DNA from: PALSA-1004 sp963804885
GTDB lineage: Bacteria; Pseudomonadota; Gammaproteobacteria; Burkholderiales; SG8-41
Direction of reading: 5' to 3'
Assembly: GCA_963804885.1 (NCBI GenBank)
Contig: CAWDSF010000005.1
Coordinates: forward strand, 310,001 to 374,000
Length of the DNA stretch: 64,000 nt
Positions 8,816-17,171 of the stretch are shown here, in pieces. Positions within the stretch are counted from its first letter, which is position 1. Each line of letters starts with the position of its first letter. The translations under genes were made by a program, and so were the position numbers. The notes beneath the pieces were generated by a model that saw only the letters and a program-made list of their open reading frames with translations, was not told the origin of the DNA and made no database searches.

Positions 8816-9417
8816 CTCTGAAGCTCGGTATCGCCGCAACTCTCGTTTTGACGCTGCTTGGCTGCGCATCCAAGCCTCCCGAACGGGTACCGGACCGCGT
8901 GATCCTGCTGCCGTCGGAAACCGGGAAACCGTCGGGCGTGATCGTCAAAACGAAGGATGCGGAAGTGGTGCTGAGCACACCCTACGCGGGCGCCGAAATT
9001 CGCGGCGCGAGTGTCGCGCGCAGCGCCAGCACGGCGGAGGAAGTCGACCAGCGTTACGGCGGATTGTTGTCGGCGCAGGCGCGGCAGCCCAAAGTCTTCA
9101 CCATGTTTTTCGTCCTGGCGACGGACGAGTTCACGCCGGCTTCGAAAGCCGCCTTCGAAGAGGCGCGGAAGGAAGTCGCATCGTGGTCCGGAGCGGAGGT
9201 CGTGGTCATCGGACACACCGATCGCATGGGCAGCGATGAATTCAACGACGCCTTGTCCCGCAAACGCGCGGAGATGGTTGCTGCGCGGCTGGTTGCATCC
9301 GGCGTGCCCCGGGATCGCATCTCGATCGCGGCGCGCGGGGAGCGCGAGCCGCTGATTCAGACCGCCGATGAAGTACCCGAGCCGCGTAACCGGCGAGTCG
9401 AAATCAAGGTGCGTTGA
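8812..9417 (+). CDS. OmpA-family peptidoglycan-binding lipoprotein
   Basis: A 201-residue protein starting with TTG inside the FecR stop (TTGA overlap). The N terminus is a lipoprotein signal with lipobox LLGC at about residues 15-18. The C-terminal half is an OmpA/MotB domain: VVVIGHTDRMGSDEFN, LSRKRAEMVAARLVASG and the ending NRRVEIKVR, which holds diaminopimelate. It should sit in the outer membrane anchored to peptidoglycan. Coupling to the FecR gene suggests the two form an envelope-associated unit; this FecR-plus-OmpA pairing recurs in betaproteobacteria next to adenylate-cyclase or CHASE2 sensors, but no such sensor is visible here. Confidence 0.88.
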   Translation: MTLKLGIAATLVLTLLGCASKPPERVPDRVILLPSETGKPSGVIVKTKDAEVVLSTPYAGAEIRGASVARSASTAEEVDQRYGGLLSAQARQPKVFTMFFVLATDEFTPASKAAFEEARKEVASWSGAEVVVIGHTDRMGSDEFNDALSRKRAEMVAARLVASGVPRDRISIAARGEREPLIQTADEVPEPRNRRVEIKVR

Positions 9418-9456
9418 TACGGGATGCAGACAGCGAATACGGCCCTGCCGGGATGC

Positions 9457-9648
9457 TCAGTCCCACACGCTCAACCAGCCAACCGGGCCGAAATACCAGC
9501 GATACCCGCACGTAGCGCACTGATATTGCGCTTTACTGCCGGAGACTCTCGAGTCATTCGATAACGGGAGCAATCCGGTATGGGGTTCCCTGACGAGAAG
9601 ATCACTGGCGAGACCCGCGCAGTTGTCACATGCTGGTGTGGTGGGCAT
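9457..9648 (-). CDS. Small zinc-ribbon protein
   Basis: Sixty-three residues from the Met at 9648 (the frame opens earlier, at 9690). Two CxxC knuckles, CDNC near the N terminus and CATC in QYQCATCGYRWYF near the C terminus, form a classical zinc ribbon. Between them is a short polar stretch; the end is aromatic. Likely a nucleic-acid or protein-binding ribbon. It converges on the OmpA gene and has no clear operon partner. Confidence 0.6.
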   Translation of the reverse strand: MPTTPACDNCAGLASDLLVREPHTGLLPLSNDSRVSGSKAQYQCATCGYRWYFGPVGWLSVWD

Positions 9649-9804
9649 TAGGTGCGGAAACCTGAAAATCCCAGTATACGGCCACCTCACCGCCGGCGTG
9701 CGTACGTCAGCTCACATAACGACAACTCGCGGGCTTTGCTTAATCGCATCCGTCGCGCAGCGCGCGACGATCGCCGCGATACCGAACGATTTCATGCGCG
9801 GGAA

Positions 9805-10053
9805 TTACTTCGGATCTGCCTCCAGGCATAGCGCAACGACTCCAGAGCCGAGGGTCGAACCGCCGGCAGCGACCGCCAAATCCATGTTCTCGGCCAAAGT
9901 GGACATCTGCACAAATGCAAAACGGTGCAGGTTGTCCTTGGCGACGGGCATCAATCGAATAAACTTGACCGTGCCGAACTGGGCGCATTTCGCTCTTAAG
10001 ATCGATTCCAGTTCCGGCTCGGGGAGTCGAATATCTACATTTAACAAAGGCAC
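9805..10053 (-). CDS. Small RRM-type RNA-binding-like protein
   Basis: An 82-residue protein shaped like a single RNA-recognition motif: VDIRLP as the RNP2-like first strand, FGTVKFIRLMPV as the second strand, and RFAFVQM as the RNP1-like third strand, followed by a helix and an Ala/Gly-rich strand. The GTG at 10053 directly abuts a GGAGA ribosome site; the TTG two codons later (10047) has better spacing and may be the true start. It lies six bases downstream of the Gln-rich exported protein gene and is probably co-transcribed. An RNA-binding role is inferred from fold-like pattern only. Confidence 0.6.
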   Translation of the reverse strand: MPLLNVDIRLPEPELESILRAKCAQFGTVKFIRLMPVAKDNLHRFAFVQMSTLAENMDLAVAAGGSTLGSGVVALCLEADPK

Positions 10054-10059
10054 TCTCCG

Positions 10060-10434
10060 TTAGAAGGGTGTCAAGGTTGTCGGGGGGATTGCGGGGATAC
10101 GGCCCACGGATACCCCCTCCTTGATTTGAAGCCGTTGTTGCTCCTTCAGCCGCAGAGATTCTACTTGTTGCTCTTGCCCTTGTCGCAGTTGCAGCTGCTG
10201 TAGCTGCAATTGTTGTTGTTGAAGCGGGGCCTGATACGGTTGCAGTTGCTGCTGTTGAAGCCGTTGTTCCTGCATCAGTTCCTGTTGCGACTGCTGCAAT
10301 TTGAGTTCTTGAATGCGTAGTTGAAGCTGGCGCTGCTCTAGCGGATGTTGCGCCTGCGCGGGTGACATAGCGCCCAGAAAAGCGAACAGCATTACGCCCG
10401 CGAGGAATCGCATGGACGCGTGCGATAGCGCCAT
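10060..10434 (-). CDS. Gln-rich exported protein
   Basis: Start chosen at 10434 (a Met at 10413 is also possible), which gives a signal peptide MALSHASMRFLAGVMLFAF ending at SPAQAQ. The mature part is about 60 residues of Gln/Leu repeats (QLQLRIQELKLQQSQQ, LQQQQLQPYQ, LQQQQLQLQQLQLRQGQ) and a short C-terminal tail with Pro/Thr. The pattern suggests a coiled coil or an amyloid-prone low-complexity filament in the periplasm. No homologous family is recognised. The RRM-like gene follows six bases downstream. Confidence 0.65.
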   Translation of the reverse strand: MALSHASMRFLAGVMLFAFLGAMSPAQAQHPLEQRQLQLRIQELKLQQSQQELMQEQRLQQQQLQPYQAPLQQQQLQLQQLQLRQGQEQQVESLRLKEQQRLQIKEGVSVGRIPAIPPTTLTPF

Positions 10435-10593
10435 TGTTAAAGCTCCGGCCATACCTGTGTTGGATCCCATGGACACACTCTGCGCCAAATGACCGCACAA
10501 TTTTACGCCTGACAATTCGTATTTGGCTGTTCGCAATCATCGCCGCCGCAGGCAGCGCCGGCGATGATGTCGCCATCTGGCGACACTTCAGGA

Positions 10594-10776
10594 TTACGGT
10601 TTGTTCAAGTCTTTTACCGATTGCTCGATGTCGCCAAAGCTCTTTTGCGTCGTGCCGGTTATCTGCTTCGATAGTCCTTTGATCTGCTGCTCTTTGCTGC
10701 CGATCAGTTTGCCCGCCTGCTCCTGCACTTTGCCGGCGATGTCCGTGGCCACGCCTTTTATCTGGTCCTTGTTCAT
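10594..10776 (-). CDS. CsbD-family stress protein
   Basis: Sixty residues starting MNKDQIKGVATDIAGKVQEQ, with the family's Lys/Gln-rich amphipathic helices (GKLIGSKEQQIKG). The Met at 10776 is chosen over one two codons earlier because the GAGGAG site is only one base from the earlier ATG but seven from this one. CsbD proteins are small, abundant, general-stress proteins of unknown biochemical role. A DUF3309 gene lies just upstream on the same strand and another CsbD-like gene lies at 16885. Confidence 0.88.
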   Translation of the reverse strand: MNKDQIKGVATDIAGKVQEQAGKLIGSKEQQIKGLSKQITGTTQKSFGDIEQSVKDLNKP

Positions 10777-10826
10777 ACTCATGCTCCTCGTTGGATTAAG
10801 CGTCACGCTCGACGCGGTATGTTTAT

Positions 10827-10985
10827 TTAGATCTTGCCCATCAGCAACAGGATCAGGACGATCAACAGAACCAGTCCGATGCCGCCGCTCGGGCCGTAAC
10901 CCCAGCTGCTGCTATGACCCCAAGCCGGGATAACACCCACCAGTGCCAGCACCAGCAGAATCAGGAGAATCATTCCCAGACTCAT
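10827..10985 (-). CDS. DUF3309-family small membrane protein
   Basis: Fifty-two residues beginning MSLGMILLILLVLALVG, then IPAWGHSSSWGYGPSGG, then a second hydrophobic helix ending LLMGKI. The WGYGPSGG linker between two helices is the hallmark of the family. The start follows an AGGAGGGCGTA ribosome site. Such genes are often near CsbD genes and the RpoH/RpoE-like stress regulon, as here (CsbD at 10594). Function unknown; an inner-membrane protein is inferred. Confidence 0.88.
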   Translation of the reverse strand: MSLGMILLILLVLALVGVIPAWGHSSSWGYGPSGGIGLVLLIVLILLLMGKI

Positions 10986-11202
10986 TACGCCCTCCTCATT
11001 TATTCTTCGTGGAAAGCCACTTGGGTGTGGCGATGAAGTGGGCATCGTAGGCGCTTGGGCAACGCGCCTCTGTACGTTGCCGTACGCCCACCCGCCAAAT
11101 TGATTCGTTAACGTCGGGAATGGGACGACTTGGACGAGCGGCGAAAGCATTTGGACAATCTACCGCCGCGGGTTAGCGACGGGCCGCGGACGCAACCGGT
11201 TG

Positions 11203-11685
11203 TTACGGAGCGTCATTACCATCTGGCACCGGTATATCGAAGTGCAAGACGTCCTCGCGAACGCCCAGCTTCGAATAAAGCGCGATCGCTGCGGCATCGC
11301 CCACGTCCGCCTGCACGAAAATTACATAGGCGGCGCGCGCCGCTGCCAGTTGCTGGAGTTTTCGTATCAATGCCGTCGCGATGCCTTCACGCCTGTGCTC
11401 GGCCGCGACGGCAAGATCGTAGATGTAGATTTCGCTGCGCTCCTGCTCGAACTTTTGCAACTCGTATGCCGCAAGGCCGCCCGCGACCTCATTGTTCTTT
11501 AATGCAGCGAGCGCAATGAAGGTGTCGCGCGCCAGAAGTTGCCGTAGATAGCCGGCACCGGGTTGATTCCCACAGTAGGCCTGCGCTTCGCCGAAAGCCT
11601 TGCCGAACATCCCCAGCAGGGATCTCATCAACGCCTCGTCGTCGCTCGTGAGCTGGCGAATGTTAAAGCCGGCCGAAAAAGACAT
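11203..11685 (-). CDS. GNAT acetyltransferase similar to aminoglycoside 3-N-acetyltransferase I (AAC(3)-I)
   Basis: A 160-residue GNAT protein starting at MSFSAGF behind GAGGTG. The layout closely follows AAC(3)-Ia-type enzymes: a conserved FGKAFGE start, QPGAGYLRQLLARDTFIALAA, LAAYELQKFEQERSEIYIYDLAV, the acetyl-CoA loop HRREGIATALI, and YVIFVQADVGDAAAIALYSKLGVREDVLHFDI at the end. These are the signature segments of the plasmid-borne gentamicin-resistance enzymes as I remember them. Whether it acetylates aminoglycosides is unknown; a chromosomal housekeeping or ancestral acetyltransferase is equally possible. There is no integron, transposase or att-like site next to it. Confidence 0.85.
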   Translation of the reverse strand: MSFSAGFNIRQLTSDDEALMRSLLGMFGKAFGEAQAYCGNQPGAGYLRQLLARDTFIALAALKNNEVAGGLAAYELQKFEQERSEIYIYDLAVAAEHRREGIATALIRKLQQLAAARAAYVIFVQADVGDAAAIALYSKLGVREDVLHFDIPVPDGNDAP

Positions 11686-11852
11686 GGTCACCTCTTGGGC
11701 TACGTCCATTGGTACGAATCAGACAAACACTGACAGACGGTTTCCGTCGCCGCTTGAATACTTATCCTGCTCCCGGTATGCCGAAGGAATTCGTCAGCAC
11801 CCTCCATTTAACACCGGGCAGGTGACCGCCCGCCAACAGCGAAAGGAAAATC

Positions 11853-12713
11853 ATGCCGCCATTTCATGGATTATCAACAATCGCATTCATCTCGATTGCC
11901 GTTCTGCTCGCTGCAGCAGCGACTCCTTCGCAGGCAGCGCTTGTCACCTTCTCCGCCAGCGGCAACAACGCCAGCGATATCCAGACGACGGTGGACAACT
12001 TTCGCACCTCTCTGGGGACATTGAACGCCAACGTTGCCGGCAGTTTCGGCGCGGGTCGCCGGGAAATCAACTGGGATGGCGTGCCGGATGGATCGTCGGC
12101 GCCGAATAACCTGGCCGCGAATTTTTTCAATGTGAACTCGCCGCGCGGTGTTGTTTTTTCAACGCCGGGCAGTGGATTTCAGGTCAGCGCCACCGCCGCC
12201 TCGGGGACGCCGATCGAGTTCGGCAACCTCAATGCGGCGTATACAGGATTGTTCACGACCTTCAGCGCACAGCGCCTCTTCACCGCGCTCGGCAGTAATA
12301 TCGTCGATATAAATTTCTTTGTACCCGGCAGCACGACGCCGGCTTTCACCTCTGGGTTCGGTGCGGTCTTCTCGGACGTCGACCTTGCGAACACGACCAG
12401 CATTCAGTTTTTCGATCTTGCCAACGTGTCCCTCGGCACCATCTCCGCTCCGAGCGGTATTGGCAACGAGACGCTCTCCTTCCTGGGCGGCGTGTTCAAT
12501 GCGGGCGAACAAATCGGGCGCGTGCGCATCACCAGCGGGAATGCCGCGCTTGGACCGACTGAGTCGCCCAACGTCGATCTCGTGGTCATGGACGATTTCA
12601 TCTACGGCGAGCCGCGAACCCTTGCGGCCGTTCCGGAGCCGGCAGCCGCGATTCCACTATTGCTCGGCCTGCTGCTCATCGCGGGCTTCAGGCGCGGTGG
12701 TGGACGTCAGTAA
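11853..12713 (+). CDS. PEP-CTERM sorting-domain exported protein
   Basis: A 286-residue protein: signal peptide ending TPSQAA, a beta-rich body with VVFSTPGSGFQ and repeated Asn/Thr/Ser stretches, then the sorting tail VPEPAA, a hydrophobic segment (IPLLLGLLLIAGF) and a basic end RRGGGRQ. Exosortase (EpsH/XrtA-type) removes the tail; no exosortase gene is visible here, so the enzyme must be encoded elsewhere. Products of this type are surface, biofilm or extracellular matrix proteins. It starts with a ribosome site GAAAGGAAAATC. It converges on the M23 peptidase gene with only seven bases between the stops. Confidence 0.9.
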   Translation: MPPFHGLSTIAFISIAVLLAAAATPSQAALVTFSASGNNASDIQTTVDNFRTSLGTLNANVAGSFGAGRREINWDGVPDGSSAPNNLAANFFNVNSPRGVVFSTPGSGFQVSATAASGTPIEFGNLNAAYTGLFTTFSAQRLFTALGSNIVDINFFVPGSTTPAFTSGFGAVFSDVDLANTTSIQFFDLANVSLGTISAPSGIGNETLSFLGGVFNAGEQIGRVRITSGNAALGPTESPNVDLVVMDDFIYGEPRTLAAVPEPAAAIPLLLGLLLIAGFRRGGGRQ

Positions 12714-12720
12714 TCCGCGT

Positions 12721-13350
12721 TCAGTTGCCAGGCTTCGCCCAAGGGAGCGCAAGATAGTTGCGCCTCGGCGCGAGGCCGTGCGGATTCGCATCGGTATTGC
12801 GGAACGTCACGGGCAGCGTCCCGCAATCGACCGGCTCGGAGCAGAGACAAAGATGGAAATGCAGATGGGGCAGGCCTCCCGTGTTGCCGCTATTGCCGCT
12901 CAATCCGATAGGCTGCCCTGCCTCGACACGGTCGCCGATCCCGACCAGCGCGCCGTGCTCGGTGAGATGGGAGTAAGCCGCAATCGTGTCGTCGGCGTGG
13001 CGTATCTTGACCCAGTTGGATTCGCCTTCACCTGACTGGCCGTCGCGAAACTTCATGCGAATCTCGGCAACGACCCCCGCCCGCGCCGCGGTGACTGGTG
13101 TGCCGACAGGCATAACGAAGTCGTAGGCATACTGGTACGGGCCGCGGTGGCCGCCGCTCGAACAATTGGCCTGACTGACGTAGTAGCTGGAACCAGCCGG
13201 ATACGGAAGAACGTAGGCCGACGCGCTCCAATCGGGGAACGGGCCGCACAAATGCTCCCGGTCACTCCACACGGCTATCGCGACGATGGTCGCCAGGCCC
13301 ATTATCGAGTAGCAATGCCATCGAGTAAGTGTCATAGAACTGGCCGTCAA
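12721..13350 (-). CDS. Exported M23-family metallopeptidase
   Basis: 209 residues from the Met at 13350 (Mets at 13335 and 13302 are also possible). A hydrophobic start (MGLATIVAIAVWSDR) is followed by the LytM/M23 zinc core: HRGPYQYAYDF (His and Asp ligands), SNWVKIRHADDTIAAYSHL and LPHLHFHLC (HxH). Such enzymes cleave peptidoglycan cross-bridges or act as degenerate amidase activators. The ligands look complete. The 5' end overlaps the upstream GNAT gene by 40-89 bases depending on the start, consistent with co-translation. Four cysteines in the body could make disulfides in the periplasm. Confidence 0.87.
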   Translation of the reverse strand: MTASSMTLTRWHCYSIMGLATIVAIAVWSDREHLCGPFPDWSASAYVLPYPAGSSYYVSQANCSSGGHRGPYQYAYDFVMPVGTPVTAARAGVVAEIRMKFRDGQSGEGESNWVKIRHADDTIAAYSHLTEHGALVGIGDRVEAGQPIGLSGNSGNTGGLPHLHFHLCLCSEPVDCGTLPVTFRNTDANPHGLAPRRNYLALPWAKPGN

Positions 13351-13795
13351 TCAGGAAAGCGTTGCGGTTAACTCCTTCCAGCGTGAAGCCGAAACGCTCG
13401 TAGAGGGCTTTGGCGTTCTTATTGTCCATGCGTACCGTGAGCTCGATGCGAGAGTAACCTTGTTTCCGTGCTTTCTCCAGAGCGGCCCGGACGAGTTTTG
13501 GACCGATGCCCATGTGACGGGCTCGAGCGACAACTCCAATGCCCAGGGTTCCGACGTGAGCGCGCGCCTCGCCATGCGTCGGCAGAACGTCACACCAGCC
13601 GACCACGACGTCGTCTAAAAGCGCAACAAAGTGGCAAAGGTCGTTATCGACTATGTTCCGATAGTAGGCGAGTCCTTGCTCCAGCGGAGGCGCCTTGAGG
13701 AACGCAAGATAAAGCTTCTCGCGCGCGATCGAGTCGAATGCCTTGCGCAAGTCTTCGAAGTGCGCGTCGGCGAGGGGAACGATGGCAAGGCTCAT
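13262..13795 (-). CDS. GNAT-family N-acetyltransferase (RimI/RimL-like)
   Basis: 177 residues with the acetyl-CoA motif A region GTLGIGVVARARHMGIGPKLVRAALEKAR and a late NAKALYERFGFTLEGVNRNAF. The combination TLGIGV..RARHMGIG is typical of small-molecule or ribosomal-protein acetyltransferases. Substrate unknown. Its tail (after about residue 160, LLLDNGPGDHRRDSRVE) overlaps the M23 gene. No SD can be named with confidence; the ATG at 13795 is the first that keeps the complete domain. Confidence 0.85.
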   Translation of the reverse strand: MSLAIVPLADAHFEDLRKAFDSIAREKLYLAFLKAPPLEQGLAYYRNIVDNDLCHFVALLDDVVVGWCDVLPTHGEARAHVGTLGIGVVARARHMGIGPKLVRAALEKARKQGYSRIELTVRMDNKNAKALYERFGFTLEGVNRNAFLIDGQFYDTYSMALLLDNGPGDHRRDSRVE

Positions 13796-13900
13796 CGTGC
13801 GAACGCCAGGTTAGCGCGGCACGCGTCGCCGCAACCGTTGAAACTACGCTTCAGCTGTTCACGCATCGAATCGTGTCGGGAAAATTTCTCCAACCGCCGC

Positions 13901-14215
13901 TCAACTGCAAATTGCCGGCGCACCTGGCGATACGATGCTGCAAATTTTCCCGTTGTTGCCGAACATGACATCCCCTGCCCGATTGTAGCGGGCGCCGTCA
14001 ATACCCCAACATCCGCCGGAGTCGCAATTGCCTAACTGCGCACTGGGAGTCACGGGCGGTGCATTGACAAGCGGGGAAACGGGTGCCGGTGGTCCTGGCG
14101 TTGCGGAACTCGGACTGGGGCCGCTGGTCAAGCCGTCGGGCCTGAATTGAGCGGATGCGAAGGAGGCGCTACCGGCCAGAAGAACGGCAACCAGCAATTG
14201 AAGAGACTTCTTCAT
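13901..14215 (-). CDS. Small secreted Cys-containing protein
   Basis: 104 residues with a clean signal peptide MKKSLQLLVAVLLAGSASFASA. The mature part is Pro/Ser-rich (PSPSSATPGPPAPVSPL) and ends in a compact module NCDSGGCWGIDGARYNRAG..MFGNNGKICSIVSPGAPAICS with four Cys. The repeat-like CDSGGCW..G.RY.R motif recurs in small betaproteobacterial secreted proteins, as I remember them. Function unknown. Confidence 0.75.
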   Translation of the reverse strand: MKKSLQLLVAVLLAGSASFASAQFRPDGLTSGPSPSSATPGPPAPVSPLVNAPPVTPSAQLGNCDSGGCWGIDGARYNRAGDVMFGNNGKICSIVSPGAPAICS

Positions 14216-14436
14216 GTCGGTCTTTGATACGGATTGGAAGGTCGCTTGAATGACACCCGCACCTCACTACCGCAACTCAGTACTTATGCAAGCTGAGTCA
14301 TTCTCGCGAATCGTCCAATGATACGCCGGCCGTACGGAGAAACTATTTTTCAGGCGAGGCGCCGACTCCGACCGCTCCGTCAGCTTTGCAGCAACGGACG
14401 ATTACGAGCTTTTAGGTGAATGCGAACGGCCGCTCT

Positions 14437-14616
14437 TCAGGACTTTGGCGAACCGCGCCACGCGATGGTCGACACCGCGGACTTGGCCTTGGCAGCGTTG
14501 GCAATGTTCTGGTTGGCGGCAGTCCGCACCGCCTGCTCGATTTTCTTGAACGTCTTGGTGAGGTCGGTGTTGTACGACGGGGTATAACGAAACGCCTTGT
14601 CGGTGATTCTGATCAC
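14437..14616 (-). CDS. Small GTG-start hypothetical protein with a perfect ribosome site
   Basis: A 59-residue frame starts at a GTG (14616) five bases after AAAGGAGG, a full anti-SD match. It reads MIRITDKAFRYTPSYNTDLTKTF, then KKIEQAVRTAANQNIANAAKAKSAVSTIAWRGSP. An ATG-based gene search would miss it. The sequence is helical, charged and Ala/Asn-rich, and no family is recognised. The strong SD and in-frame composition support translation. Neighbouring genes give no clue to its role. Confidence 0.65.
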   Translation of the reverse strand: MIRITDKAFRYTPSYNTDLTKTFKKIEQAVRTAANQNIANAAKAKSAVSTIAWRGSPKS

Positions 14617-14768
14617 GTGAGCCTCCTTTAAAAAATGAGGATTTTCGCGATTTCAAGCGTTATCCTGAAGCGTCATCATCGTCGGGTCAGCGGCGATTGT
14701 ATGTGCGTCAACGCACCTTCGGCAGCATATTTCACCGCAACCCCTGCAGACCACGGATTAGACGATGT

Positions 14769-16226
14769 TTATGTCATCCCCTTCCCAAGTCCCTGTCCCG
14801 CCTGTCGAAGTGCTGTCTCCGCGACATGCTCGCCCGCAAGCAACCCGAACACCGCGGCTTTGATCAGTCCGCCGAGATAATGCGCGCCGCCGCGGCCTTC
14901 GAGGCCGCCGGTGGAGGAACCCGCCGCATAAAGTCCGGGAATCGGCTCTCCCGATTCGTGCAGCACACGCGCGTGAGCGTCGATCGCAATCCCGCCCATG
15001 GTCATGGTGATGCCGGCACAGAGCGGCACCGCATAATACGGCGGCGTGCTGACGGGCATGGTCGGGATCGGCGCGTTGCCCGGTATCGGCTTGCTGCTGC
15101 GCGCGGGATGAAGTTCCGCGAGCGTACCGGCCGCATAAGCCTCGTTGTATTCACTCACGGTCTGCTCGAGCCGGGCGGCGGGCACGTCGATCAATTTTGC
15201 GAGTGCGGCGAGCGTCGGTGCCGAATGTACGGTGCCGCCCGCTTCCACCAGCAACGGATTCGCCGGAATGCGCGCGTTCTTGCCCGGTCCCTGCCAGACC
15301 TGTTCGTCGAATACCGCGCACGCGGTCAGTGGATCGTCCAGGCGCGCGATTGCGTTGGCGACGAATACGCCGCCCCTACCCTCATCGACGAAGCGCTCGC
15401 CCCTGGCGTTGACCACGATACCGGCAACACCGAGTTCGTCGCATTGTGGATATGGCCATACCCGGTCATTGCTGAACGCGTCGCGCGACAACAAATGACC
15501 GTAGAAATCCGTGAGCTCGCTGGTCGCGGCGCCGGCGGCGCGCGCCATTCTAAGTCCGTCGCCGACGCCGTTGGCCGCGCCTCGCTGCATGAGCTTTGAA
15601 GCCTGCGCCGAGATGTTCTCGCGCAGAAGATCGAGATTGCTCTGGAAGCCGCCATCCGCGATCAGGACTGCGAGCGCGTCGAAAAGTATCGCCGACGCCG
15701 CGCGCATAGCCGCGACCCCGGCAACGCGTCCCTTTTTCACGATAAGTCCGCTTGCCGCGGTACCGCGAAAAACTTCGCCGCCTCGCTTTTTGATATTGGT
15801 TTCGAGCAGGCGCATCGCGACGTCCGCGCCGCGCCCTTTCCAGTCGAGTCCCGGCGTGAGCGGGCGCCGCGGCGCCAATACCCATTGCTGGTAGGCAATG
15901 TTGCCGACACTCATGAATTCGACGCCTTCATCGCGCAGCCAGTCGACGACTCGGGCGGCATTGTCGGCGAACGCTTTGGCCAGTTTCGGTTCCGCCTTGC
16001 CGCGCGTCGCCGCCTCGATCACTTCGAGCAGCGCACTCGCGGGCTCGCGGATATTGTGGAATGCAATGTGCAGGATGCCGCCCGAATAGCGCGAGTTGCA
16101 TGCATAGGCCTCATCGGTGCCGCGCTCGAGCACTGCGACGCGCAGCCCCGCTTGAGCGGCGCGACCGGCCGCGGTGAGACCGGCGATTCCGCCGCCAATG
16201 ACAACCAGATCGTAAGCAGCACTCAA
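14769..16226 (-). CDS. FAD-dependent oxidoreductase of the fumarate-reductase/tricarballylate-dehydrogenase type
   Basis: A 485-residue flavoprotein. The dinucleotide-binding site GGGIAGLTAAGRAAQ is at the N terminus, and the FAD-binding C terminus is GLYAAGSSTGGLEGRGGAHYLGG. A GERFVDEGRG segment and CAGITMTMGGIAIDAHARV follow the fumarate reductase/aspartate-oxidase family plan. No signal peptide, so it is probably cytoplasmic or membrane-peripheral. Substrate may be a dicarboxylate, steroid or small organic acid. There is no iron-sulfur partner adjacent. It is divergent from yjbQ. Confidence 0.88.
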   Translation of the reverse strand: MSAAYDLVVIGGGIAGLTAAGRAAQAGLRVAVLERGTDEAYACNSRYSGGILHIAFHNIREPASALLEVIEAATRGKAEPKLAKAFADNAARVVDWLRDEGVEFMSVGNIAYQQWVLAPRRPLTPGLDWKGRGADVAMRLLETNIKKRGGEVFRGTAASGLIVKKGRVAGVAAMRAASAILFDALAVLIADGGFQSNLDLLRENISAQASKLMQRGAANGVGDGLRMARAAGAATSELTDFYGHLLSRDAFSNDRVWPYPQCDELGVAGIVVNARGERFVDEGRGGVFVANAIARLDDPLTACAVFDEQVWQGPGKNARIPANPLLVEAGGTVHSAPTLAALAKLIDVPAARLEQTVSEYNEAYAAGTLAELHPARSSKPIPGNAPIPTMPVSTPPYYAVPLCAGITMTMGGIAIDAHARVLHESGEPIPGLYAAGSSTGGLEGRGGAHYLGGLIKAAVFGLLAGEHVAETALRQAGQGLGKGMT

Positions 16227-16322
16227 CGTAGAATGTCCTGAATGTGACGGGATAGCGGCAATACTATCAAGACATGCGCGGCTACGCTCGAGCTTCAGCG
16301 ATTGATCGCGCCATCCGCCTGA

Positions 16323-16751
16323 GTGAAAATTGACAACATGACGTTTCAGGACATATTCGAAATTTCAACCGTCGGCCGCGGCGCTTCCGAGATCACCGCG
16401 GAAGTGACGCGCATCGTGCGGGCCGCAAAAATCGAGCGCGGGATCGCCCATGTGTTCGCGCAGCATACGAGCTGCTCGGTGATCATCACCGAGAATGCCG
16501 ATCCGACCGTGCGCAGCGATCTAGAAATGCTCGCGCAGCGCTGGGCGCCCGATGGCGACGCCGAATACCACCACGACACCGAAGGCGACGACGATATGGC
16601 CGCGCACGCGCGCAGCCTGCTCGCCGGGATATCCGTTACCGTGCCCATCGCCAACGGCAAGCTGCTGCTTGGCACATGGCAGGGAATTTACCTGTGGGAA
16701 CACCGCACGCATGCACATAACCGGCGGATCGTGGTGACGGTTACAGGATAG
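16323..16751 (+). CDS. yjbQ: YjbQ/UPF0047-family protein (secondary thiamine-phosphate synthase)
   Basis: A 142-residue protein starting GTG (16323) or, after five codons, ATG (16338; MTFQD). The family signature segments HTSCSVIITENAD and HHDTEGDDDMAAHARSLLAG, plus GTWQGIYLWEHR, are complete. Family members bind metal and rescue thiamine-phosphate synthesis when overexpressed; the physiological role is unclear. It is divergent from the flavoprotein gene with about 96 bases between starts. Confidence 0.93.
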   Translation: MKIDNMTFQDIFEISTVGRGASEITAEVTRIVRAAKIERGIAHVFAQHTSCSVIITENADPTVRSDLEMLAQRWAPDGDAEYHHDTEGDDDMAAHARSLLAGISVTVPIANGKLLLGTWQGIYLWEHRTHAHNRRIVVTVTG

Positions 16752-16884
16752 CCTGCCTCGGTTAGCGCACGGCACGGGCTTCTCCGGGTCCTATAACAAC
16801 ATCCGCACTGCACCTACAGATTTCTGCCGTTTTTCTCCGCAATATTGTCTGGCTGAACTTCCCAATGTTTTACAGGAGGCCACC

Positions 16885-17142
16885 ATGGAATGGGTCATCG
16901 TAGAGAGCAGCTGGATGGACGCACGCGGCAGAATCAAAGACCAATGGCACACCTTGTCGGACGATGATTTGGATGCTGTGGGCGGACGACGCGGCGCGCT
17001 GTGCACCAAGCTGCAGGAGAATCTGGGCGTGACGCCGCAGGAGGCCGATCGCCAGGTCGCGGAATGGGAATCGCGCAACCGGGATCTGTTCGAAGAAACC
17101 GCGGAACAGGTGAAGCCTTACGTGGGGATCTCGAAGCAGTGA
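16885..17142 (+). CDS. CsbD-like stress protein
   Basis: 85 residues beginning MEWVIVESSWMDARGRIKDQW, then HTLSDDDLDAVGGRRGALCTKLQENLG. The pattern W..G.IK..W..L.DDDLD...G.R..L..K.QE matches CsbD/YjbJ-type proteins. A full AGGAGG lies just upstream of the ATG at 16885. It is a second CsbD family member in the window (the first is at 10594). Expected role: general stress, exact biochemistry unknown. Confidence 0.8.
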   Translation: MEWVIVESSWMDARGRIKDQWHTLSDDDLDAVGGRRGALCTKLQENLGVTPQEADRQVAEWESRNRDLFEETAEQVKPYVGISKQ

Positions 17143-17171
17143 CGCCGGGAACAAATACCGACTGACGAACC

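Noticed and set aside
11100..11760. Integron or transposon parts around the AAC(3)-I-like gene
   Set aside because: No integrase, attC-like hairpin, transposase or inverted repeat is visible; flanking genes look chromosomal.
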